A stretch of DNA of 14,925 nucleotides from Thermoplasmata archaeon (lineage in GTDB: Archaea > Thermoplasmatota > Thermoplasmata > Thermoplasmatales > Thermoplasmataceae), in assembly GCA_021797265.1 (NCBI GenBank), contig JAJZZZ010000021.1:1-14925 (forward strand), written 5' to 3'. Both the position numbers and the translations under genes were made by a program. Shown piece by piece: positions 6,524 to 13,157 of the stretch (within the stretch, counting starts at the first letter, position 1; every line of letters starts with the position of its first letter). The notes below the pieces were generated by a model, which saw only the letters and a list, made by a program, of their open reading frames with translations, did not search any database and had not been told where the DNA came from.

Positions 6524-7951
6524 CTATTTTTCTTTAATATATGAGACCAGTGGCCCCATATTCATGTGTGAAATGAAGTTCTCCGTAACTTTTTCAATGT
6601 TATTTTCTAGAATGCCAGGATAATCAAAATAAGCACTTTTCACTCCTGTAACATATTTAAGAAATGTACTGTTTTCCAGGAGCGAGTGAATGCTTGTTCC
6701 TATAACCAATCCATCTTCCGATACAGCACCCTCATTATGTGATTCTGTAATGGCAACAAATCTATTTTCGGAACTTTCAACCGATCCATAGTGTATTTCA
6801 TATCCAGAGAAATTATCGTCAGTTATGAAAACCTCAGGATTGAGTTTTCCATTAACCTTTCTCACAGTCTTACTCTTTTGGTAAACCGTCTTGCAATCAA
6901 GAAGCCCAAGCCCTGGCAGGTAATTATCAGTCTCTTCATTGAAATTTATGGATTTTCCCAACATCTGGTAGCCGCCACATATTCCCAGTATTCTGCATCC
7001 TTTCGATCTCTGCTTCAATATGGAGGACTCAAGGCTTGTTTCCCTGAGGTATTCAAGATCCTTGGCTACGTTCTTCGAACCTGGAAGTATGATCGTGGAT
7101 GAGGACTCAAGCAAGGAGGAATTGTTGCTGTCAACATATGAGAACCCGATTCCAGATAAACGCAGAGGATCAACATCGCTGTAGTTTTCCATGTATGGGT
7201 ATCTGATCACTGCTATGTTTTCCGAGCTCTGACCGTATGTTAAATAGTCAAGGGAATCCTCTCCCGGAAGGTCCACATACCTCATTTTTGGTATAACCCC
7301 AATGGACTGTTTTCCTGTAATATTTTCAAGGCGACTTATCCCGGAATTCAGGACTCCCGAATCTCCGCTCATCCTATTTATGATAAACCACCTGACATGG
7401 TCACTCCCCCTCATCAGTGACATAGTTCCATATAATGAGGCAAAGGCACCGCCTCTGTCTATGTCTGTTATAAGAATGCACGGCGTATCAAACAGATCGG
7501 AGACAAAAGTATTGGCAAAGTCGTAGCCTTCAAGGTTTATTTCAGCAGGGGAACCTGCCCCTTCAGCGATGATTATGTCAAAGTCATTTGAGAGTTTAAG
7601 AATTGAGTCCTTTATAACATCCGGTGCCACTTCAGACATATATTTTCTGTACTGACTGATAGCCATAACTCCTTTGCTTTCCCCAAGGGTTATAACCTGG
7701 CTGCCTCCCATGCCTTCAGGTTTGAGCAGAAACGGGTTCATCTCCTTAATGGGATCAACACGGGCAGCCTTGCACTGAAGCCATACCGACCTTGAGATCT
7801 CTATGCCGTCTCCAATTGCTATAGAATTCAGGGACATATTTACTGACTTAAATGGACTAACCCTCAGGCCCAGATTGGAGAAATACCTGCACAGTGCCAT
7901 TGTAAGGGTGCTCTTTCCTGCAGAGGAAGATGTTCCAAGGACCTGTATCAT
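6524..7951 (-). CDS. cbiP: Cobyric acid synthase (glutamine-dependent amidotransferase)
   Basis: CobQ/CbiP amidates the four side-chain carboxylates at b, d, e and g of adenosylcobyrinate a,c-diamide, using glutamine and ATP, to give adenosylcobyrate. The 475-residue protein has the full two-domain layout. The N-terminal dethiobiotin-synthetase-like ATPase has GTSSSAGKST (6-15), AEGAGSPAEINL (129-140) and DIDRGGAF (163-170). The C-terminal type-1 glutaminase has PGSKN (290-294), the nucleophile Cys325 in GICGGYQML, GYEIHYG (383-389) and His422 in GTSIHSLLEN. CbiA and BioD share the N-terminal fold, but the PGSKN-GICGGYQ-GYEIH series identifies CbiP. It is divergent from cbiZ across a 49-base gap and convergent with coxL. 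Confidence 0.95.
   Translation of the reverse strand: MIQVLGTSSSAGKSTLTMALCRYFSNLGLRVSPFKSVNMSLNSIAIGDGIEISRSVWLQCKAARVDPIKEMNPFLLKPEGMGGSQVITLGESKGVMAISQYRKYMSEVAPDVIKDSILKLSNDFDIIIAEGAGSPAEINLEGYDFANTFVSDLFDTPCILITDIDRGGAFASLYGTMSLMRGSDHVRWFIINRMSGDSGVLNSGISRLENITGKQSIGVIPKMRYVDLPGEDSLDYLTYGQSSENIAVIRYPYMENYSDVDPLRLSGIGFSYVDSNNSSLLESSSTIILPGSKNVAKDLEYLRETSLESSILKQRSKGCRILGICGGYQMLGKSINFNEETDNYLPGLGLLDCKTVYQKSKTVRKVNGKLNPEVFITDDNFSGYEIHYGSVESSENRFVAITESHNEGAVSEDGLVIGTSIHSLLENSTFLKYVTGVKSAYFDYPGILENNIEKVTENFISHMNMGPLVSYIKEK
6527..6535 (+). terminator. T-rich stretch after coxL
   Basis: TTTTTCTTT begins ten bases after the coxL stop and lies inside the last codons of the convergent cobyric acid synthase gene. 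Oligo-T tracts terminate archaeal transcription. No stem-loop is evident, so this is a weak call from composition and place. Confidence 0.35.
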
Positions 7952-7970
7952 TTTCAGCTATAATCACCGG

Positions 7971-7980
7971 ATTAAGTTTT
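7971..7980. promoter_or_regulatory. Shared TATA-like element between cbiP and cbiZ
   Basis: ATTAAGTTTT (AAAACTTAAT on the other strand) lies 20-29 bases before the cbiP ATG and 21-30 bases before the cbiZ ATG, and no Shine-Dalgarno is seen before either. One AT-rich element could thus serve both divergent, probably leaderless transcripts, which would link their expression. The alternative TATAAT at 7959-7964 lies too near cbiP. The call is based on position alone. Confidence 0.4.
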
Positions 7981-8000
7981 GTCTGCTTATGTGAAGTGGC

Positions 8001-8696
8001 ATGATTCAGTTTAAACTTAAATATCTTTCAAATGTTAAAGATATTGAGTTGATAGATGACATCAGAATTGTAAGGGGAGAATCATATTACATGCTAAGTT
8101 TTCCATCCCTTTTCAGGAAATTCAGTTCAGCCCCATTTGGTGGTGGCACAGGCTACTCTAATGGATATCTTAACAGGAGTGTACCTAAGGATTATAGAAG
8201 CGATCCTGTATCTGAAACCCTTGAGTTCCTGCGGAAAAATAGCATAGAACCTACTGGATTAACTGTTACACTGACTGCCTGCAAAATAGAGAACGCAATC
8301 ATTGCAAAAGAGGAGGATGAAATTCAGGTACTGATATCAGTGACTGGAGGGTCCTCCAATGCACTCTCCATAGGTTCCTCTGGTTTCGAATCGCCAGGAA
8401 CAATTAACATTGCTGTGATATCCGATGCAGAGATGCAAGATGATGCGGCAATGAATCTCTTCATGGGGATTACAGAGGCCAAATCACAGGCACTTAGTGA
8501 CCTCGGAATCAGGGATAGAAAGACAGGAAAATATGCTCCGGGAACATCCACGGATTCAGTCTCGCTATTCCTTTCAGGTGGCGGGAAAAGATTCAGGTAC
8601 GGCGGCCGCCTCACTCAGATTGGGCAGATAGCATCAGTTATGGTTTATAATGCAGTGAAAGCATCACTTACAAAAGACTGTACGGAGTTGTCGTGA
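8001..8696 (+). CDS. cbiZ: Adenosylcobinamide amidohydrolase (corrinoid salvage)
   Basis: CbiZ cleaves the aminopropanol arm from adenosylcobinamide to give adenosylcobyric acid, so archaea can re-route salvaged corrinoids into de novo assembly through CbiB. The 231-residue protein shows the family's conserved series: LTACKIENAII (91-101), TGGSSN (115-120), GTINI (133-137), TEAK (158-161), GTSTDS (181-186) and YGGRLTQIG (200-208). This matches a stand-alone single-domain CbiZ of usual length. It leads the run cbiZ-cobD-cbiB-cobT, with cobD starting one base after its stop. Adjacency to CbiB and CbiP fits, since CbiZ makes the product of CbiP and the substrate of CbiB. Confidence 0.92.
   Translation: MIQFKLKYLSNVKDIELIDDIRIVRGESYYMLSFPSLFRKFSSAPFGGGTGYSNGYLNRSVPKDYRSDPVSETLEFLRKNSIEPTGLTVTLTACKIENAIIAKEEDEIQVLISVTGGSSNALSIGSSGFESPGTINIAVISDAEMQDDAAMNLFMGITEAKSQALSDLGIRDRKTGKYAPGTSTDSVSLFLSGGGKRFRYGGRLTQIGQIASVMVYNAVKASLTKDCTELS
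8684..8687 (+). promoter_or_regulatory. Ribosome-binding site deciding the TTG start of cobD
   Basis: GGAG in the last codons of cbiZ lies ten bases before the TTG at 8698. No in-frame ATG occurs before the conserved HGGN motif, which begins only six residues in. The site therefore supports TTG as the real start. Confidence 0.4.
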
Positions 8697-8697
8697 A

Positions 8698-9774
8698 TTG
8701 GAAAAAGCCAGGCACGGTGGAAATGTATCGGAGCTTTCCCGGAAATATGGTTTCAAAATTTCTGATATCCTTGATTTCAGCGCAAGCCTGAATGATTTTA
8801 TCACTGAGTCAGATACGATCACGGCGATTAAGGAAAATCTACTTGGAACATACCCTGGATCTGATGAGCCCCTCAGAGCCAACCTGGCAAAATATAACAG
8901 GGTCCCTCCAGAGTATATACTTCCAGGGCCTGGCCTTTCTTATTTCATTTATCGTATATCTGAGATTTTCAGGAATAAAAAGGCCCTACTTATAAGGCCT
9001 GCTTTCTCAGAATATTCCAGGGCTTTCTCCACACATGATGTGGTGTTTTCTCAATATCCGGTGTCTCATATCGCGAATCTGCTTCCAGAGATCAGAGAAG
9101 AGAAGTATTCGCTTGTTTGCATAAACAGGCCTGACACACCTATTGGGGATATGCTAGACAGATCAAGCCTCTTGGAACTGTCGGAGGCATGCATTGCAGG
9201 AAAGGCATTTCTATTCATAGACGAAGCGTTTATTGATTTCCTTCCAGACGGGGAAAGAAGATTCTCATCAGAACTTGTGTCAGAAAACAAATTCGTAATT
9301 CTTGGCCGGTCCCTGACGAAGATATTCTCCACTCCGTCTCTAAGAGCAGGATATCTGATAAACTCAGGGGATATACTGAATCGGATCAGGGACCTGATGG
9401 AACCATGGACGTTGGGGAACCATATAATTGAGGCCTTTAGCAATGTTGATTTCAGATCTGTTTCGAAATACTCAGGTTTGGTAGGGGAAGAGAGGGATTT
9501 CCTTATCAAGTCGATGCATTCCCTTGGGTTTAAGGTTTCAGGCAATCCGAAAGCAAATTACGTCACCTTCAGGACTCCCAGTAACCTGGACGTTAATGAA
9601 CTAAGTGATTTCCTCCAGAAGAATGGTATCCTCATAAGGACACTGGAAGATTTCCCTGAGTTTGGAAAGGATTTTATAAGGATTTCTGTCAAAAGAAGGG
9701 AAAAGAATGAGGCTCTGCTGTCAGCCATTAAGAAATATATGATTAATCCGGGACAAAATATAAGGGAACAATGA
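8698..9774 (+). CDS. cobD: L-threonine-O-3-phosphate decarboxylase-like aminotransferase
   Basis: This is a fold-type I PLP enzyme of the HisC/CobD group, 358 residues. CobD makes (R)-1-amino-2-propanol phosphate, the linker that CbiB attaches to cobyric acid. The N-terminal HGGN (6-9) is typical of CobD. Other marks are GPGLSYFIYRI (77-87), FIDEAFIDF (173-181; Asp contacts the PLP ring nitrogen), SLTKIFSTPSLRAGYL (205-220; Lys208 is the expected Schiff-base lysine), PWTLGNH (236-242) and a late IRISVKR that supplies the carboxylate-binding Arg. The usual NPNNPTG loop reads NRPDTPIG (143-150), a departure worth noting. It starts with TTG one base after cbiZ and overlaps cbiB by four bases (ATGA). 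Histidinol-phosphate aminotransferase is the alternative by homology; HGGN and the cobamide neighbours favour CobD. Confidence 0.88.
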   Translation: MEKARHGGNVSELSRKYGFKISDILDFSASLNDFITESDTITAIKENLLGTYPGSDEPLRANLAKYNRVPPEYILPGPGLSYFIYRISEIFRNKKALLIRPAFSEYSRAFSTHDVVFSQYPVSHIANLLPEIREEKYSLVCINRPDTPIGDMLDRSSLLELSEACIAGKAFLFIDEAFIDFLPDGERRFSSELVSENKFVILGRSLTKIFSTPSLRAGYLINSGDILNRIRDLMEPWTLGNHIIEAFSNVDFRSVSKYSGLVGEERDFLIKSMHSLGFKVSGNPKANYVTFRTPSNLDVNELSDFLQKNGILIRTLEDFPEFGKDFIRISVKRREKNEALLSAIKKYMINPGQNIREQ

Positions 9775-10736
9775 TGGCGATTTCCATAGAATTTCTCTAT
9801 TTCCTTATAGCATCAATTCTTGCTCTGCTCTTCGATGAGTTATCAGGGGAACCGCCAAACAGGTACCATCCGGTTGCATGGCTTGGGCATATTATCAGTT
9901 TCCTCGACAGACACCTCCATTCTTTATCTGATAGCGTTCTCTCTGGGGCATTTCTTCTTGCCTTAGTCCTAACTATCTCAATCTCTGTTGCTTTCCTTAT
10001 TCTGAGGCTTTCCGAGCTGAATATAGTGGCATGGATAATTGTATCTGCCATAATATTCAAGATGACATTTGCATCGCGCTCAATGGGGGATCATATTATC
10101 CCGGTAGTCAGGTATCTTAAATCCTCAGACTTTGAATCGGCAAGGAAAGCATTGTCAATGATGGTCAGGAGAGAGACGAAAGGTATGCCTGAGCCTCTGA
10201 TCTGCAGTGCTCTGATCGAAACAATCTCAGAAGGATATGTCGATGGATTCCTCTCCCCTCTATTCTATTTTGGCTTTTTTGGTGTTCTGGGTTCTGTTGC
10301 AGCAAGGGTGATAAACACACTGGACTCAATGGTTGGATACAGGAACGAACGATATATGAGATTTGGTAAACCTTCGGCCAGGGCAGATACAGTCATAAAC
10401 TTCATCCCTGCCCGCCTTTCCTATTTCATATTTCTCATTTCGCATCCCTTTGGAAGGAAAAGAGTACCACTATGGAAAATAAAGAAAGAGTCTGAGCTGA
10501 CAGAAAGCCTCAACGCTGGTTGGCCAATGTCCACTATGGCGTTTATGCTTGGTGTAAGGCTGGAGAAGAATGGAAGTTATGTTCTAAATAGAGAAGGAAG
10601 GGCGCCTGGAATAGCAGACGTAATGCTTGCGCTGAGAATATTCCAGGTCTCAGTAATGGCAGGCATGGCGTTCAGCCTTCTCATAGCATTTTTAGTACAG
10701 GAGTTGATCCTTAGGAATGCCGGTCTATTTTTATGA
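9771..10736 (+). CDS. cbiB: Adenosylcobinamide-phosphate synthase, membrane protein
   Basis: CbiB is an integral membrane enzyme that joins adenosylcobyric acid to aminopropanol phosphate (from CobD) with ATP. The 321-residue protein has several hydrophobic spans (about 8-22, 58-79, 84-100, 160-180, 290-310). Family signatures are DELSGEPPNRYHPVAWLG (22-39), ISEGYVDGFLSPLFY (152-166), INTLDSMVGYRNERY (181-195), RADTVINFIPARLSY (204-218) and NAGWPMSTMAFMLG (248-261). Length and motif order are normal. The start ATG overlaps the cobD stop (ATGA), and a second ATG directly follows; the first is preferred for the overlap. The 3' end overlaps cobT by 20 bases. The cobD-cbiB coupling joins the maker and user of the linker. 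Confidence 0.95.
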   Translation: MMAISIEFLYFLIASILALLFDELSGEPPNRYHPVAWLGHIISFLDRHLHSLSDSVLSGAFLLALVLTISISVAFLILRLSELNIVAWIIVSAIIFKMTFASRSMGDHIIPVVRYLKSSDFESARKALSMMVRRETKGMPEPLICSALIETISEGYVDGFLSPLFYFGFFGVLGSVAARVINTLDSMVGYRNERYMRFGKPSARADTVINFIPARLSYFIFLISHPFGRKRVPLWKIKKESELTESLNAGWPMSTMAFMLGVRLEKNGSYVLNREGRAPGIADVMLALRIFQVSVMAGMAFSLLIAFLVQELILRNAGLFL

Positions 10737-11739
10737 TTCTGATTTTGAGAGTAACCTGAAAAATTCTTCCTCAGATGAATTCATTTTCGTCCTTCTGGCA
10801 GGAACAACATCAGTGGCCAATCGCCCCGGGATATCTGCAGCAGGAGCTTCACCAAAACTCATGGCCATGACTCCTGTTGTTGATTCAGAGATCATAATGA
10901 CAGGAAAATGCCTCAGCATGAGAGACCCTCCTATGACTCCGGAAGGCATTCCTACACCTTCCATAGTAACACGGGCTTCTCTGAATATGGCAGGAATCAG
11001 TTCCCTGGTAATTGATGCCGGCCTTGAAAGAGTCCCTGCTGTTCCATACATATATTCAGGACTCGGCAAAGCCAATGATCCTGCAATAGAAACAGCCCTT
11101 CCAAAATTTGATTCTGCGGTAAAATTGGGTCAATATATTGGCTCAATTCTAGATGGGAAATACAGGAATATTGTTGTTGGCGAGAGCATTCCAGGTGGCA
11201 CAACAACAAGTTACCTTGTCCTTCGCGCTCTCGGGTTTGATCTTATGACAAGCAGCAGCCTTCCAATAAACCCTGAAGAGATAAAACGAAGCCTATGGAA
11301 AAAGGCTGTCAAGAGAAAAAACCATTTTGTGAAGCCTGACGAGGCTGTATCAGAATTCGGTGACTATTCAATGCCCATATCATTGGGAATAGCAGAAACT
11401 ACAGAGCATTCCAATCTAATACTGGCCGGGGGAACGCAGATGGCCACATGCTCTTATTTAGTTCAGGCTTTGAAGCACAGAATCCCACATCTTTGCACCA
11501 CATCCTGGGTGATAGAGAGTTCAGGAGAAACTATCCGGAAACTCGTTCCTGAAAAATTTCTGGTGAAGGCCGAAATACAACTGGATAGAAGCAGGCATGA
11601 AGGTCTGAAAATGTATGAGAAAGGGCATGTTAAGGAAGGGGCGGGAATGGGGGCAGCTTTCATGCTGGCGAGCTCCATAACTGGAGATGAAAGTGGCATA
11701 TATGGTGAAGTGGATGATCTTTACGAGAGTCTTTTATGA
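10717..11739 (+). CDS. cobT: Archaeal CobT homologue, nucleotide-loop phosphoribosyltransferase
   Basis: This belongs to the archaeal group of nicotinate-mononucleotide-dependent phosphoribosyltransferases, 340 residues. The group activates the lower-ligand base as its alpha-ribotide for joining to the corrin ring by CobS. Recognisable segments are LLAGTTSVANRPGISAAGAS (26-45), TPVVDSEIIMTG (52-63), the hallmark VGESIPGGTTTSYLVLRALG (154-173) and LAGGTQMATCSYLVQAL in the second half, ending in an acidic loop and GAGMGAAFML. Length is typical. The ATG lies 20 bases inside cbiB with AGGAG further upstream, so translation is coupled. Whether the base is dimethylbenzimidazole, adenine or another cannot be told from sequence. 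It converges with cobS across 18 bases. Confidence 0.9.
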   Translation: MPVYFYDSDFESNLKNSSSDEFIFVLLAGTTSVANRPGISAAGASPKLMAMTPVVDSEIIMTGKCLSMRDPPMTPEGIPTPSIVTRASLNMAGISSLVIDAGLERVPAVPYIYSGLGKANDPAIETALPKFDSAVKLGQYIGSILDGKYRNIVVGESIPGGTTTSYLVLRALGFDLMTSSSLPINPEEIKRSLWKKAVKRKNHFVKPDEAVSEFGDYSMPISLGIAETTEHSNLILAGGTQMATCSYLVQALKHRIPHLCTTSWVIESSGETIRKLVPEKFLVKAEIQLDRSRHEGLKMYEKGHVKEGAGMGAAFMLASSITGDESGIYGEVDDLYESLL

Positions 11740-11757
11740 CATGCGGTTTGCTGTATA

Positions 11758-12531
11758 TCAGACAATAGTGAGCCTGAATAAAGGGATGGATAATATAATG
11801 GCAAAGGAGATCAGAAATATAACCCTGGAAACCTCACCAAGCAGCGCCATAAGATCACCATTTAGACCATCGAATATTCTCTTCAGATGAATGGATAAAA
11901 CCGAATAAACCATAAGGGAAACGATCACACCTATGAGAGCAGATGGAGCCAGAATCAAACAAACTGCAACCAACGGTATGGTGTTGATCAATATGGGGCT
12001 GGCAACTGCACTCCTGTATATTTCGGAGAATCTCTTGGCTAACCCCTCACCAATTGGGGGGAATAAACCAATTGACAGGGAATATGAAAATTTTGAAGTT
12101 ATTTCGCCTATAATGACAGCAGCCAGACCATAATATGGAGAGAATCCAGAAAGGACAGCAAAATAAGTGATATACACCACAAGAACAGTTCCAATAGCCC
12201 CAGCTCCGGTATATCTGTCCTTAAGGACTTGAATCCTGTGCTCCATGGTTCCACGAGCCATCAGGGCATCTCCAGAGTCCAGAACACCGTCGAGGTGTGT
12301 GAACCCTGAAATCAAAAGGAGAGCAGAGAGGGATATAGCAGAGGCTGACAGAGAATTCATCACCATAGAAAAAGAATAAAAGAGGAGAGCGGGCATCGCG
12401 CTTATAACAAGGCCTGAGATTGTAAAATAATAGATTATGGTGTTACCAATATCCACATGTTTCCCCACAGGGAATATTGAAAAAAATGAAATTGCATCTC
12501 TTAGACCAGACAATTCAAAATGAGAATGCAT
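11758..12531 (-). CDS. cobS: Adenosylcobinamide-GDP ribazoletransferase (cobalamin synthase), membrane protein
   Basis: CobS does the last joining step, condensing adenosylcobinamide-GDP with the alpha-ribotide made through CobT. The 257-residue protein is strongly hydrophobic with about six membrane spans. Signatures are the metal-binding GFTHLDGVLDSGDAL (76-90), KDRYTGAGAIG (104-114) and a C-terminal FDGLNGDLMALLGE segment. Length is normal. The ATG at 12531 is followed by HSHFELSGLRDAISFFSIFPV, the usual amphipathic N-terminus. It points against cobT with an 18-base gap and so is outside the cbiZ-cobD-cbiB-cobT transcript. No convincing TATA element lies at the leaderless distance (a weak ATTACAAAT lies near 12555), so its promoter is unclear. 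Confidence 0.93.
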   Translation of the reverse strand: MHSHFELSGLRDAISFFSIFPVGKHVDIGNTIIYYFTISGLVISAMPALLFYSFSMVMNSLSASAISLSALLLISGFTHLDGVLDSGDALMARGTMEHRIQVLKDRYTGAGAIGTVLVVYITYFAVLSGFSPYYGLAAVIIGEITSKFSYSLSIGLFPPIGEGLAKRFSEIYRSAVASPILINTIPLVAVCLILAPSALIGVIVSLMVYSVLSIHLKRIFDGLNGDLMALLGEVSRVIFLISFAIILSIPLFRLTIV

Positions 12532-12594
12532 TCATTGTGATATATTGTTTGATTTGTAATAGTTTGAAGGCAATTGTTTAGAAACTGACTGTTT

Positions 12595-12714
12595 TTATTC
12601 CTGCGTTGGCTCATTTCCCTTTATCCGATCATCTTTCTCCAGAATTGTAAGAACCCGGTTCAATATCCTTGCATGTTCCCAGTATCTACCTCTTAGTGAA
12701 TTATAATATTTGCA
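12595..12714 (-). pseudogene. Unidentified 39-codon coding remnant
   Basis: Between in-frame stops the minus strand reads a protein-like 39-residue tail rich in charged and aromatic residues, with YYNSLRGRYWEHARILNRVL and then ILEKDDRIKGNEPTQE before TAA 12595-12597. It has no ATG. In the neighbouring frame just upstream, GLLNDLDDANIII runs into the same area, as if one frameshift split a reading frame. I do not recognise the family. It could be a decayed gene tail or chance. Confidence 0.3.
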
Positions 12715-12760
12715 TCATCCAGATCATTAAGGAGGCCTTATTTACTGGTTCTAGAAGTAC

Positions 12761-13127
12761 ATGAAAGAGGTTTCCGTTTTACTGTATAAAGATCAAAAGT
12801 CACTGTTCTTCTCGACAGATTTGAGGATAAAAGCATTCCCTCTATTCAGTTCGTTCTGTGATATTGACTCTTTGTTTCACAAGTACTATCTCCGTTGACC
12901 TTTAAAAGACAATGAAGAACAGAAGCCGTTTTAGAATACATAGGGCCTTTAGACCATGCAAAATCCGCTTTCTTGAACTCAAAGAAACAACAGATGTAAA
13001 GTTAGAAACAACCATCAGCACATGCCTATATGGGGAATCGCACTATTCCAATCTCTTTAATGTTGCTGCAAATATGGCTATTAAATTCATGTATTCTAAT
13101 TTAACACATTTATATTTAAAAAATTGA
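12761..13127 (+). pseudogene. Possible frameshifted transposase remnant
   Basis: Two short plus-strand frames lie in succession. The first (12761-12898, 45 residues) contains SVLLYKDQKSLFFSTDLRIK. The second (12912-13127, 71 residues) contains RFRIHRAFRPCKIRF and then TTDVKL. The order YKD...FFSTD...RF-x-I-x-x-x-FR...KIRF resembles the C-terminal part of archaeal IS4-type DDE transposases, where the segment is normally RF-x-I-E and the Glu is catalytic. Here that position is His, and the two parts are out of frame. No terminal inverted repeats or target duplications were found. The similarity is judged by eye and may be wrong. Confidence 0.3.
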
Positions 13128-13138
13128 GTTAATGAAAT

Positions 13139-13145
13139 AAAAAAA
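13139..13145 (-). terminator. Oligo-T tract after the MFS gene
   Basis: A run of seven A on the plus strand (seven T in the MFS transcript) begins 13 bases past the MFS stop codon. A second run of six lies near 13117-13122. Such tracts are the usual archaeal terminators, so this is a reasonable end for the MFS mRNA. Confidence 0.45.
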
Positions 13146-13157
13146 TGTGGTAAATAT

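Larger units (their letters stand above)
12532..13157. other. 626-base region with no intact gene, apparent gene debris
   Basis: This AT-rich gap follows cobS upstream and the MFS gene downstream. No open frame here begins with a clear start and reaches a recognisable full-length family. Short protein-like stretches occur on both strands in changing frames (described separately), which suggests decayed genes, perhaps an old insertion element. No tRNA, long repeat or CRISPR-like unit is visible. Confidence 0.55.

Noticed and set aside
6791..7102. Plus-strand 103-residue open frame inside cbiP
   Set aside because: It lies wholly antisense to a well-conserved cobyric acid synthase and has no recognisable motif.
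7952..8000. Cobalamin riboswitch before cbiP or cbiZ
   Set aside because: The gap is only 49 bases, too short for the aptamer, and both transcripts look leaderless.
11687..12133. Plus-strand open frames overlapping cobS
   Set aside because: They are antisense to conserved cobS codons, and the residue patterns are not protein-like.
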